DNA of 64,000 bases, taken from positions 81,256-145,255 of the forward strand of contig JASEET010000002.1 of assembly GCA_030019335.1 (NCBI GenBank). The letters are read 5' to 3'. The stretch comes from Candidatus Bathyarchaeia archaeon. Its GTDB lineage: Archaea > Thermoproteota > Bathyarchaeia > Bathyarchaeales > Bathycorpusculaceae. A program made the translations under genes and the position numbers. The notes under the pieces were generated by a model. That model searched no databases. It worked only from the letters and a program-made list of their open reading frames with translations, and was not told the origin of the DNA. Positions 33,519 to 41,715 of the stretch are shown in pieces. How positions within the stretch are numbered: position 1 is the stretch's first letter; each line of letters begins with the position of its first letter.

Positions 33519-34694
33519 GTGAAATTTGATTCCGTTATCGTTCGCTTTGGCGGGGAAATAGGCATTAAAGGCGAATGGACGAGACGAGCTTACGAGAAAT
33601 TATTAGCGAAAAATATAAAGAAAACCTTAAAACATCACAGTGTTCTCTACGAGAAACTCATACACAAACGCGGCAGAATCTACATAAAAACAAAAAACGT
33701 TGAGGAAACCGCGTGCAAACTAACATGTATCTTCGGTGTTTCTTCGGTTTCTCCAGCCATAGAAACGACTTCCGACCTAAATGAAATAGTACAGAAAACC
33801 GTTGAATTAGCAGACGCCATATTGGAAAATGGAAGCAGCTTCGCGGTTCGCTGCCACAGAGTTGGAAAACACCCATACTCAAGCATGGATGTTTGCAAAG
33901 AAATTGGAAAACAAATTTTAGCACAACTCAAAAACCGAAAATTGCGAGTGGATCTGAAAAATCCCCAGTTCACTGTAAATGTTGAAGTTAGAGATGAATA
34001 CGCATATGTCTTCGCGGAAACCTTGCAAGGTGTAGGTGGTTTTCCACTCGGCTCCCAACCTAAAGCCATCTGCTTGCTAAGTGGAGGGATAGATTCAGCG
34101 GTGGCCTGCTGGCTTGCAATGAAACGCGGATGCCCCATTATTCCAGTATACTTTGATATTACACCCTTCACGGATGAAGCAACAAACGCCAAAGCCTTGG
34201 ATGTGGCCAGAAAACTCTTTGAATGGTCTATCGGTTTTCCGAGAAAAGTGTACATTGTGCCGCATGGTAGAAACCTTGAAACCTTTGTTAGGGGAAGCCC
34301 GAGAAAGTTAACATGTATTCTGTGTAAACGGGTGATGTATCGTGTTGCTGAACGAATCGCAGAAACGGAGAAGGCTGAAGGCATAATAACTGGTGAAGCC
34401 ATTGGAGAACAAGCAAGCCAGACGCTACACAACTTAAGAGTTTTGAACGAAGCTGCCACTAAATATCCTGTGCTTCGTCCACTTTTAGGCTTTAACAAAC
34501 TGGAAACGGAAGAATTAGCCAAGAAAATCGGCACTTTTGAAATTTCAACCAGGAAAACTGAAGGATGCATCGCAGCTCCTAAGAAGCCTGCCACTAAAGC
34601 AAGATTGGAGATTGTGAAAAAGGCTGAGCAAGAACTTGACATAGAAGGAATGATCGAGGAATCGGTTAGAGAAGCCAAAATTGTAACAGTTTAG
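33519..34694 (+). CDS. thiI: tRNA 4-thiouridine synthetase ThiI
   Basis: Adds sulphur to U8 of tRNA through adenylation. The N-terminal ferredoxin-like and THUMP domains cover about 1-170. The PP-loop is CLLSGGIDSAVA at 185-196. A Cys pair is in LTCILCKRV near 267-272, and a late Cys is in TEGCIAAP. At 391 residues it ends without the rhodanese domain, as in most archaea, so sulphur must come from another donor. GTG is the start, directly behind AGATTAG. A stand-alone gene followed by a decayed homing endonuclease. Confidence 0.94.
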   Translation: MKFDSVIVRFGGEIGIKGEWTRRAYEKLLAKNIKKTLKHHSVLYEKLIHKRGRIYIKTKNVEETACKLTCIFGVSSVSPAIETTSDLNEIVQKTVELADAILENGSSFAVRCHRVGKHPYSSMDVCKEIGKQILAQLKNRKLRVDLKNPQFTVNVEVRDEYAYVFAETLQGVGGFPLGSQPKAICLLSGGIDSAVACWLAMKRGCPIIPVYFDITPFTDEATNAKALDVARKLFEWSIGFPRKVYIVPHGRNLETFVRGSPRKLTCILCKRVMYRVAERIAETEKAEGIITGEAIGEQASQTLHNLRVLNEAATKYPVLRPLLGFNKLETEELAKKIGTFEISTRKTEGCIAAPKKPATKARLEIVKKAEQELDIEGMIEESVREAKIVTV

Positions 34695-34741
34695 GCTTAA
34701 CGAAACTTCTTATTAGGAAAATAAGCTATTTTGATTAAATT

Positions 34742-35089
34742 ATGTCATTAGGTGAACAAACCAAACCGTCAGAGAAATGGCAGAACATACGGCATCTTGC
34801 AGGTCTCATAGATGGAGAGGGAATATTCACTGCAAGTCCGCATTACGCTCCAAAGGCATGTAAATGGTATGTTGACTTAAGGTTTGTTATCCATTTGGCG
34901 CATACGCCTGAATGGGAAAAAATTGCCATGTGTTGACAAAAACTTTACCGTGGGAAAATATATCATATAAAACTACCACTACCAAAAAAGCCTATCTTAA
35001 GATGGGCGATCTACGACATAAATCAACTCGAAAAGTTCCTAAATGATGTTACGCCTTACCTAACCATAAAAAAGCAAGATGCAGAAAAA
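34742..35089 (+). pseudogene. Decayed LAGLIDADG homing endonuclease, in frame with RIO2
   Basis: The first 64 codons contain HLAGLIDGEGIFTASPHY, the dodecapeptide motif, and VDLRFVIHLAHTPEWEK. A TGA at 34934-34936 interrupts the frame. After it, in the same frame, come KLYRGKIYHIKLPLPKKP, WAIYDINQLEKFLNDVTPYL and QDAEKMKRFITRY, the usual C-terminal half of a one-motif endonuclease. No stop separates this from the RIO2 kinase reading frame. It seems to be a free-standing or intron-type endonuclease that has landed or been left in front of rio2. Confidence 0.65.
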
Positions 35090-36073
35090 ATGAAGAGATT
35101 TATAACCCGATATAAACTGATACCATATAGAGAAAAGGGACAACTAAACCGTGAAAAAGCCAAAGAACTCCGGAAAAAAAACTATTCTAACTTTATTGAA
35201 CTGTTTCGTAAACTGGAAAGCGAAGACTTTAGAGTGCTGCAAGTGATAGAGGCTGCCATGAGCAAACACGAATTTGCACCGAAAAACTTGATTTCAAAAT
35301 TCACCAAATTCAGCCCTGAAGAAACAACGTTTAGACTCGGTCGCCTCGGCAAATTCCGCCTCATCCGCCAAATGCGAGGCGCCTATGTAGGGTACACGTT
35401 AAACTATGCTGGATACGACTGCCTAGCAGTAAACGCCCTCGTTAAGGCAGAAATACTCGAAGCTCTTGGAAAACCTCTAGGAGTGGGCAAGGAAGCAGAC
35501 GTTTACGATGCATTAAACCCGAAAGGGGAAAGAATAGCCGTAAAATTTCACAGGCTAGGCAGAATCAGTTTTCGCCAAACTAGAAGAAAAAGAGGCTACA
35601 CGACAGAGCATACTGGCTGGCTTTTCCAGTCCAGACTTGCAGCAGAAAAGGAATTTCAAGCCCTAAGGCTTGTCTATCCACATGGGGTAGCCGTCCCAAA
35701 ACCGATAAGCCAAAACCGCCACGTCCTTGCAATGGGGATGATTGAAGGAGCAGAACTTGCAGAATACAAGGAAATTCCTGAGCCTAAGAAAGTTCTGAAA
35801 GAAATACTGCATAACGTCCGAAAAACATATTTGAAAGCTGGCGTTGTCCATGCGGACTTAAGCGAATATAACATCATTTTGAAGCCTGATATGCATATCC
35901 TAATAATTGACTGGCCGCAATACATCACAAGAGAACACCCTAACGCCCAACAGCTTCTGACACGCGATGTTAAGAACATTTTGCGATATTTTAAACGCAA
36001 GTATACGTTAAAGGCTAAACTCAAAGAAGCTTTGGCATATGTTACTGAAGAGCACAAAATGGCTATTTTTTAG
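35090..36073 (+). CDS. rio2: RIO2-type serine kinase with endonuclease-derived N-terminal extension
   Basis: Atypical kinase/ATPase needed for late small-subunit ribosome maturation. The winged-helix domain begins around LESEDFRVLQVIEAAMSKHE (residue 43 on). The nucleotide loop is GKPLGVGKEADVYDA, the lysine is in AVKFHRLG, the catalytic loop is VVHADLSEYNI, and the metal loop is IIDWPQY. Family members usually start a few residues before the winged helix. Here the first 30 or so residues (MKRFITRYKLIPYREKG...) come from the endonuclease tail. No ATG, GTG or TTG is available nearer the natural start. Confidence 0.9.
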   Translation: MKRFITRYKLIPYREKGQLNREKAKELRKKNYSNFIELFRKLESEDFRVLQVIEAAMSKHEFAPKNLISKFTKFSPEETTFRLGRLGKFRLIRQMRGAYVGYTLNYAGYDCLAVNALVKAEILEALGKPLGVGKEADVYDALNPKGERIAVKFHRLGRISFRQTRRKRGYTTEHTGWLFQSRLAAEKEFQALRLVYPHGVAVPKPISQNRHVLAMGMIEGAELAEYKEIPEPKKVLKEILHNVRKTYLKAGVVHADLSEYNIILKPDMHILIIDWPQYITREHPNAQQLLTRDVKNILRYFKRKYTLKAKLKEALAYVTEEHKMAIF

Positions 36074-36302
36074 GCAGATCCAACATTATGTAGAGTATGT
36101 TATTTCCACGCAACAAGACATTTCCATAATTAGTGATTAGTTGGTCATTTCTGCATTCAGTTGCTCCTTCCAGAAGTATGTTCATGTGCCCGTCACATTT
36201 GACCATTTTTCCCTTGTATTCGCAGCCATTCTTCAGCAGGACTGCAATATAGGCGTTTAATTGTTTAATCAATACATTTAATGGTTTCTTGCTAGGTTCC
36301 AT
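36063..36302 (-). CDS. Sm-like archaeal protein (SmAP)
   Basis: A 79-residue LSm-fold protein that forms ring oligomers and binds U-rich RNA. The Sm1 motif is YKGKMVKCDGHMNILLEGATE and the Sm2 motif is YGNVLLRGNNILYI; both are clear. It ends inside the last codons of rio2 on the opposite strand (11-base convergent overlap). The short N-terminus is normal. The RNA partner is unknown. Confidence 0.92.
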   Translation of the reverse strand: MEPSKKPLNVLIKQLNAYIAVLLKNGCEYKGKMVKCDGHMNILLEGATECRNDQLITNYGNVLLRGNNILYIMLDLPKK

Positions 36303-36435
36303 GCCAGCACCTTAGTTCTTTTCAATTACTCTATGCACGATATCATTACATAAAAGCTTTATGAAAACTTTTTCCAAATTTAAAGACAATTTAACCTATA
36401 TTCTGAGCCGCCTTCCAAAATAAATCGCGTTTTCA

Positions 36436-36633
36436 TCATAACTTTTTAAGTATAGACAAAGCTGCAATGATTAGGAATGCGATTCCAGCCAACCATAGGC
36501 TTTCTGTAAGAAACCAAACTACAAAGGCAACAAGAGCCGCAGGAATTAATATGAAAAGCAGACGGATAACGAAGATTATTATTAGACCAATTATGATTAA
36601 GCCTATAAGTCCTAAGAGATCGAAGCCAATCAA
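36436..36633 (-). CDS. Small hydrophobic membrane protein
   Basis: Sixty-five residues, nearly all hydrophobic, with two or three helices: MIGFDLLGLIGLIIIGLIII, LLFILIPAALVAFVVWF and LWLAGIAFLIIAALSIL. It ends in KKL. No charged catalytic residues. Coding is supported by the composition and by the absence of a better frame. No known family; the role is unknown. Confidence 0.55.
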   Translation of the reverse strand: MIGFDLLGLIGLIIIGLIIIFVIRLLFILIPAALVAFVVWFLTESLWLAGIAFLIIAALSILKKL

Positions 36634-36731
36634 ACTTGATGCCTCTAGATTCTAAGATATTATTAAAACAATAATAACTTTTCCCAAAAGCTAAAAAGAA
36701 CTTTACAAAAACAATACTGGAGGAGTCTTAA

Positions 36732-37427
36732 ATGAAATATGAGATAAAATATAAGCCGTCTTATTCAATGCTTGTTGTCGATTTGGAGCAGGGTGAGAAA
36801 ATAACGGCTGAATCCGGTGCCATGACTTACATGGACCCAAACATAGAAGCTCACACACGGAAAAGGGAGAAAAGCTTTCTCGGCAGTCTTAGTCTTGCAG
36901 TTTTTGGACGTCAATCCTTTTGGGTAAACGATTACATAGCTTCAAGAGGCTCAGGAGAAGTGGCGTTTGTTTCAGCACCAGTAGGCGATATAGAAACATT
37001 AGAGGTTAAGCCAAACCAAGGCTACATAATCCAAAAAGCCGCCTATATAGCGTCAACGGAAAATGTAGATTTAGATGTTAAATGGGAAGGTTTCACTAAG
37101 GGGCTATTCGGTCAAGGCTTATTCATGATAAAAGTCACGGGTGATGGCACCCTTTTCATAAACACCTTCGGAGCAATAGATAAGCATGCCTTAAAGCCTG
37201 GACAAACCCTAATAGTTGACAACTTCCACCTAGTGGCATTCAGCGACACATGCAACTACAAAGTCACAAAGTTTGGGGGATTGAAAGAAACTTTACTAGG
37301 CGGAGAAGGACTGGTAACCCAAATCACAGGTCCGGGAGACGTTTATATACAAACAAAAAATCTAAGGGAATTCGTGGAATGGCTCTGGACATTAATTGAG
37401 CCTAGAGTTAGAGCAAGAGCCCGCTAA
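36732..37427 (+). CDS. AIM24/TIGR00266 family protein
   Basis: The 231 residues follow this beta-barrel family: YSMLVVDLEQGEKITAESGA at the start, FLGSLSLAVFGRQSFWVNDY, APVGDIETLEVKPNQ, then GLFMIKVTGDGTLFINTFGA and LVTQITGPGDVYIQTKN. The biochemical activity of the family is not settled; yeast Aim24 is mitochondrial. A GGAGG ribosome site lies seven bases before the ATG. It is alone on the plus strand. Family assignment is strong, function open. Confidence 0.88.
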   Translation: MKYEIKYKPSYSMLVVDLEQGEKITAESGAMTYMDPNIEAHTRKREKSFLGSLSLAVFGRQSFWVNDYIASRGSGEVAFVSAPVGDIETLEVKPNQGYIIQKAAYIASTENVDLDVKWEGFTKGLFGQGLFMIKVTGDGTLFINTFGAIDKHALKPGQTLIVDNFHLVAFSDTCNYKVTKFGGLKETLLGGEGLVTQITGPGDVYIQTKNLREFVEWLWTLIEPRVRARAR

Positions 37428-37572
37428 ACCCACGATTTTTTATCTCTCGAAATAAATCCGAATCGAAGAACAGTTGCATGCCAAAGAACTAAACAAATTT
37501 TATAGAATCTTGGAAAAAAGTTTTCTTTGAAAAAATTTAAGTAAGCGCCCACATTCTCAAGAATGATGAAAA

Positions 37573-38511
37573 ATGAAGATAGTAGTCGTCGATCACGTCT
37601 ATCTGGAAAAAGAGCACGTTAAGAGGTTAAGATCGATCGGTGATCTAGAGGTCTTTAAGGACCCGCCTGAGACGCCTGATGAATTGAAAGAAAGAATAAA
37701 GGCAGCTGACATTGTAATAGTTGGTTGGAGCAATTTAACCAGAGAGGTTATTAATTCTGCTGAAAAACTCAAGATGGTCTCTATATGGGCTACCACCTGT
37801 CACTATGTAGATCTCGACACAGCAAAGGAGAGAGGAATCGTAGTTACGCATGTTCAGGGCTACGCTACTGAAGCCGTTGCTGAGTATGTTTTCGCTTTGT
37901 TGTTGGCGGGTATTAGGAAATTGCCATTAGCTGATAAGCGTGTTAGAAAGGGGGATTTTGATTGGAGACCATTTGGAGGAGTCGAATTGCACAGAAAAAC
38001 TCTTGGCATAATCGGCACAGGATCGATTGGCTGCAGAGTCGCTGAGATAGCCAAAGTTTTTAAGATGCAAATTTTAGCTTACGACAAATATCCGAACGTG
38101 AAAAAAGCTGAAGAGATCGGGATGAGGTACGTCGACCTTTATACGCTGTTGAAAGAAAGCGACTTCATAACTCTACATGTAACTTTAACATCCGAAACGG
38201 AGAGACTGATAGGGAAGAAAGAAATCAAAGCTATGAAAAAAGGTGCTGTTATAATCAACACATCTCAAGGCAAAGTAATCGACGAGAAGGCTTTAATTGA
38301 CGCATTAAAATCAGGCAAAATAGCTTTTGCTGGCTTAGATGTTTTCGAAGAAGAACCTCCATCCAAAGATAATCCCTTGTTCAAACTTGAGAATACGATA
38401 CTTTCTCCTCACGTCGGGTTCCATACCATCGAGGCAGCAAAGAGATGCACTGATATCTGCATCGATAATGTCGTGAAGTTCTTGGAGGGACACCCGCAAA
38501 ACGTTTGTTAG
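37573..38511 (+). CDS. D-isomer-specific 2-hydroxyacid dehydrogenase
   Basis: NAD-dependent oxidoreductase of the D-2-hydroxyacid family. The nucleotide loop GTGSIGCRVAEIAK begins at residue 148. The catalytic Arg is near NTSQGKVIDE, the Glu is in AGLDVFEEEP and the catalytic His in SPHVGFHT. The 312-residue length is normal. The substrate (glycerate, lactate, phosphoglycerate-like or other) cannot be told. It lies 42 bases before the aconitase X large subunit on the same strand, so the two may act in one pathway. Confidence 0.88.
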   Translation: MKIVVVDHVYLEKEHVKRLRSIGDLEVFKDPPETPDELKERIKAADIVIVGWSNLTREVINSAEKLKMVSIWATTCHYVDLDTAKERGIVVTHVQGYATEAVAEYVFALLLAGIRKLPLADKRVRKGDFDWRPFGGVELHRKTLGIIGTGSIGCRVAEIAKVFKMQILAYDKYPNVKKAEEIGMRYVDLYTLLKESDFITLHVTLTSETERLIGKKEIKAMKKGAVIINTSQGKVIDEKALIDALKSGKIAFAGLDVFEEEPPSKDNPLFKLENTILSPHVGFHTIEAAKRCTDICIDNVVKFLEGHPQNVC

Positions 38512-38553
38512 CATTGCCTTAGGCTGATGTTTCAAAATGTTGGGTGATTTGAG

Positions 38554-39759
38554 ATGTATTTAACCAAAGAGGAAGAACGAATCCTTAATGGCGAATTTGG
38601 AGAAGGAACACAGAAGGCAATTGAGTTGCTTGTAGCAATTGGAGATGCATATGACGCTGAAAAAATGATCCCTATAAGCCGTGCGCATGCGGCTTCAAGT
38701 GGTCAGGAAGGAGACTTGTACTTTGTGGAGCTTTTAGCCAATGGAGGCGCCCGTTGTAAAGTGCCCACGAGCACGAACCCAGTATATGACATCGAGTATT
38801 TCGATAGACTGTTTGAAATTCCGAAGGATGAGGGTGAAGTGGCTCGGAGAGTAATGGAAGCCTACAAGCGAGTAGGCGCTATACTCAGCTGGAGTTGCGT
38901 GCCATATATGGCAGAGAATATTCCATTGTATGGTGAAACTGTAGCCTTCTCTGAATCAAGCGCTACACCTTATGTGAATTCTGTTATTGGTGCGGGAACC
39001 AATCGTGAAGCAGCTCAAAGTGCACTAGCTGCAGGAGTCATCGGCAAGACCCCTAAATATGGACTGCACATCAAACATAATCGGAAGGGCACGGTTCTAG
39101 TCAAAGCGGAAGCAGCGCTAAAGGATGAATTTGATTATACGCTTCTAGGGTACTACGTTGGCAAGCGGATAGGCTATGGAATCCCTGTGCTTACTGGTAT
39201 ATCAAGACGCCCGAACACGGAGGAACTCATAAACTTCTGCGCGATGTCAAACACTTCTGGCGCCATATCCATGTTCTACATACCTGGATTCACCGTTGAG
39301 GCCTCAACTGTTGAAGAAGCCTTTCAAGGCGACACCCCAAGAGACAAGATTACTGTGACAGATCACGAGCTTAAACAGACTTACGAAGAGCTTCAGACGA
39401 CGAGTGGAAAAATAGACTTCGTCATGCTTGGATGCCCACATTACACACTCAGGCAGATCGAAGAAGTTGCAAGACTCTTGAACGGAAAAAAGATACACAA
39501 TGATGTGTCGTTTTGGATTTGCACATCCGCTACAGCTAAGATTTTGGCCGAGAGAATCGGCATCGTTGATATCATAGACAAGGCTGGTGGACACGTCGTA
39601 GTAGACACGTGCATAGATGAGCCATGTTGGGTCGCATACAGGGACAAAGTGGGGATGACAGACTCGCCTAAATGCGCCTACTATCGGAGATTCAAAGAAG
39701 CCATAGTGGCGAGACTGAGAGACTGCGTTGAAGCAGCAATCGAAGGAAAATGGGGATAA
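38554..39759 (+). CDS. Aconitase X catalytic (large) subunit, candidate phosphomevalonate dehydratase
   Basis: An AcnX (DUF521) iron-sulphur dehydratase subunit of 401 residues. It starts MYLTKEEERILNGEFGEGTQ. SRAHAASSGQEGD lies near 43-55, conserved Cys residues lie in SWSCVPYM, MLGCPHYT and VVDTCIDEP, and ISRRPNTEEL follows the central strand. In archaea such pairs make trans-anhydromevalonate 5-phosphate in the modified mevalonate route to isoprenoids. The start overlaps nothing; the small subunit overlaps its stop. Other AcnX enzymes act on hydroxyproline, so the pathway is inferred. Confidence 0.87.
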   Translation: MYLTKEEERILNGEFGEGTQKAIELLVAIGDAYDAEKMIPISRAHAASSGQEGDLYFVELLANGGARCKVPTSTNPVYDIEYFDRLFEIPKDEGEVARRVMEAYKRVGAILSWSCVPYMAENIPLYGETVAFSESSATPYVNSVIGAGTNREAAQSALAAGVIGKTPKYGLHIKHNRKGTVLVKAEAALKDEFDYTLLGYYVGKRIGYGIPVLTGISRRPNTEELINFCAMSNTSGAISMFYIPGFTVEASTVEEAFQGDTPRDKITVTDHELKQTYEELQTTSGKIDFVMLGCPHYTLRQIEEVARLLNGKKIHNDVSFWICTSATAKILAERIGIVDIIDKAGGHVVVDTCIDEPCWVAYRDKVGMTDSPKCAYYRRFKEAIVARLRDCVEAAIEGKWG

Positions 39760-40181
39760 GAAGTTTGGAGATCGTGTTGAAATGTCACAAGATTATAGGC
39801 GGCTACGGGGAAGGTGAGGCTCTGGTTTCTCATGAGCCCGTCTGCTTCTACCTTACAGATCCTAAGACGGGCATAGTTAGAGAGAGAAGCCATGAACTGG
39901 CTGGAGAGAATCTTGCAAACAAGGTGCTCGTGTTTTCGTCGGGAAAGGCCAGTTCGGTGGTTCAGATCGACGGTCTTTATAAACTGGCATCAAATAATGT
40001 TGCTCCCAATGCGATGATTGTTAAGGATGTGGAAACAGTGCTCGTCGTCAGCGCGTTTATAGCAAAGGTTCCTTTGGTAGACAGATTGGAAAAGGACCCG
40101 TTTGAGGTCATTCGCACTGGCGACTTCGTTAAGGTGGATGCCGAAAAGGGCATAGTCACAATAACAAGGCAGGAGGCCTAG
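39750..40181 (+). CDS. Aconitase X swivel (small) subunit
   Basis: A DUF126 protein of 143 residues that closes the active site of the AcnX dehydratase. KIIGGYGEGEALVSHEP near 14-30 is the conserved loop, followed by REISHEL-like REREH region (VRERSHELAGENLANKVL) and FSSGKASSVVQIDGLYKLAS. It overlaps the large-subunit gene by ten bases and so is co-translated. A GTG or TTG a few codons inside (EIVLKCHK) is also a possible start. Its stop touches the end of an integrase remnant on the other strand. Confidence 0.87.
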   Translation: MGIRSLEIVLKCHKIIGGYGEGEALVSHEPVCFYLTDPKTGIVRERSHELAGENLANKVLVFSSGKASSVVQIDGLYKLASNNVAPNAMIVKDVETVLVVSAFIAKVPLVDRLEKDPFEVIRTGDFVKVDAEKGIVTITRQEA

Positions 40182-40437
40182 CATAATCGCGACGTAACCT
40201 CTTGAATCGAGCGCGCTGGCTTGCCCCTATATTCTCGCAACTCATATCTCTTAGGCTTGACCACCTCTCTCCCATCCGTGATAGTTAAATTTTCGATTTC
40301 CGTGTAATCGTAGTAGGGGTCTTGCGTTCCTAGTAGGATGTGGCCCATCAGGAACTCCTGATCCTATGGGTCTAGCCTGTTGTTTCTTAGCGCTGACTCA
40401 AAGGCTTTCCTTAAGGCTTTCGGTGTAAGGTTAGAAG
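40178..40437 (-). pseudogene. C-terminal remnant of a tyrosine recombinase (integrase)
   Basis: On the minus strand: SSNLTPKALRKAFESALRN, then an in-frame stop, then DQEFLMGHILLGTQDPYYDY and a basic tail ending SIQEVTSRLC. MGHIL...DPYYDY is the end of the archaeal integrase core, where the His/Lys region and the catalytic Tyr sit. The N-terminal two-thirds are gone. It marks the left border of the second accessory island (to 46.4 kb). Confidence 0.72.
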
Positions 40438-40487
40438 AAAACTGTAAAGTTTTTAAATGCCAAGCTCAGTAAACATTTTGGATATTC

Positions 40488-40706
40488 ATGTCCGAAGATT
40501 ACATTATACTTTCTGACCCTCGAATATGCGGAGGAAAGCCCGTCATTAAAGGAACACGTGTTCCTGTTCAGTACATTCTAGAACTTTGGGAAAAAGGCTA
40601 TAGTGTTGAAAGTATACATGAACAGTACCCGACAGTTCCTAAGGAACAGATTGAAAAAGTTGTCCGACTGCTCAAGGAAGACCGCCTAATTAAGATTTTA
40701 CATTGA
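40488..40706 (+). CDS. DUF433 protein, antitoxin-like
   Basis: The 72 residues match DUF433: ILSDPRICGGKPVIKGTRVP is the diagnostic stretch, and EKGYSVESIHEQYPTVPKEQ is the helix that follows. Members are usually antitoxins for DUF5615 or PIN-like toxins. No toxin gene follows within 180 bases, so this one is an orphan or has lost its partner. The ATG lies right after a short AT-rich leader. Confidence 0.85.
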   Translation: MSEDYIILSDPRICGGKPVIKGTRVPVQYILELWEKGYSVESIHEQYPTVPKEQIEKVVRLLKEDRLIKILH

Positions 40707-40887
40707 GCTTTGCGTCAGCTTACTCCACGAACACAACGTGGTTATAATAAATCAAAAGGGTTGTTATGCGCTCTAAAATGGCTCGCTCGTTATTTTCCGC
40801 ATTCCCAACCTGCATCCAGCCCTATGAAGCAAACAAGGCTACATAACAAGTTGCAAAAGTATAATAATAGGCCACATCAATTCTAAA

Positions 40888-41154
40888 ATGGGGAAGGAAT
40901 GTATGGATACGCTGAGGATCAGTAAATACAGCCCAGACGAACTCGCCGCGAAGGGCGAGGACATTTACAATAAAATACGGAATGAGGTGGAAGAAAAATA
41001 TCGGGGGTTATTCATAGCCATAGAGGCGGACAGCGGCGACTACACCATTGCCCAATCTCCCTTGGAGGCTGTCGATAAAGCCCGTGAAAAACATCCGGAA
41101 AGCGTCTTCTACGTCAAGAGAATAGGATACAGAGTGACCAGAATCCTTTACTGA
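40888..41154 (+). CDS. DUF5678-like small protein
   Basis: Eighty-eight residues: an N-terminal helix (SPDELAAKGEDIYNKIRNEV), then KYRGLFIAIEADSGDYTIAQ and EAVDKAREKHPESVFYVKRI. The order of helix, beta-hairpin and DKAREKHP-like helix is shared with short archaeal proteins often found next to retropepsin-like genes. Here the next gene is a TnpB remnant, and the retropepsin-like gene lies 1.5 kb away on the other strand. Function unknown. Confidence 0.6.
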   Translation: MGKECMDTLRISKYSPDELAAKGEDIYNKIRNEVEEKYRGLFIAIEADSGDYTIAQSPLEAVDKAREKHPESVFYVKRIGYRVTRILY

Positions 41155-41285
41155 GGCCCACACTTGACAACCATCGAAGGACGCATTGACGAACTCTTAA
41201 GTCCAAGACTTAAAGTTAAATATGCTTTCCAAGTGTTAAAGTTTAAGGTCCGTGATCTTGAACGCTAAGAAGACCATCAAAGCCA

Positions 41286-41711
41286 GTGCATTTGACTAAA
41301 GTTAAGCAACGGCTTCTTGAAGAGGAATATGAGAATCTTCAGCGTTTCTTGCGTGGCGAATCGGCTGAGCTTTACTCAGCTAATAGACAGCAAGCTAACC
41401 GCTTCTACAGGAAAATTAAACCATACAAGGAATATCCGCTTTCCATCAGAAAAGACCTTTTGAAGGTGGAACGGCGAGATACTAAAATTGCTGAGTATTG
41501 GGCTAAGATTCCAGTGAAAGGGAGAAGGGGCGGAGTATGGGTTGCCATTAAGCCTCACTGTCCAATAGAGCCAGACATGGAAATCTGCGAATCCAAACTT
41601 TTCAAGCGTAGCGCGCCCTTTTTTCTCGTTCATGGTGCTTGTCCGTACATTGGCATAAAAAGTTTTATTGATACTGAACCTACATTTGATGCAGGAGGAC
41701 CCTTCAGGTGA
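41286..41711 (+). pseudogene. N-terminal fragment of a TnpB-like transposon nuclease
   Basis: Residues 1-110 resemble the front of IS605-type OrfB/TnpB: YKEYPLSIRKDLLKVERRDT, then AEYWAKIPVKGRRGGVWVAI and CPIEPDMEICESKLFKR. After this the frame runs into unrelated sequence (FFLVHGACPYIGIK...) and stops. The RuvC-like catalytic part is missing, so the protein cannot cut DNA. It is debris of an insertion sequence. The related hairpin end at 42999 may come from the same element. Confidence 0.6.
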
Positions 41712-41715
41712 GAAT

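Noticed and set aside
33680..34678. A 332-codon frame opposite thiI
   Set aside because: It is fully inside thiI on the other strand, Ser/Phe-rich as expected for a shadow, and has no protein-like motif.
34934..34936. Selenocysteine at the TGA in the endonuclease frame
   Set aside because: No selenocysteine insertion hairpin or selenoprotein machinery is visible, and the gene is already a decayed selfish element.
36373..36403. Another copy of the island repeat (CCAAATTTAAA...AACCTAT)
   Set aside because: The match is limited to AT-rich words, there is no inverted partner, and it lies far from the island.
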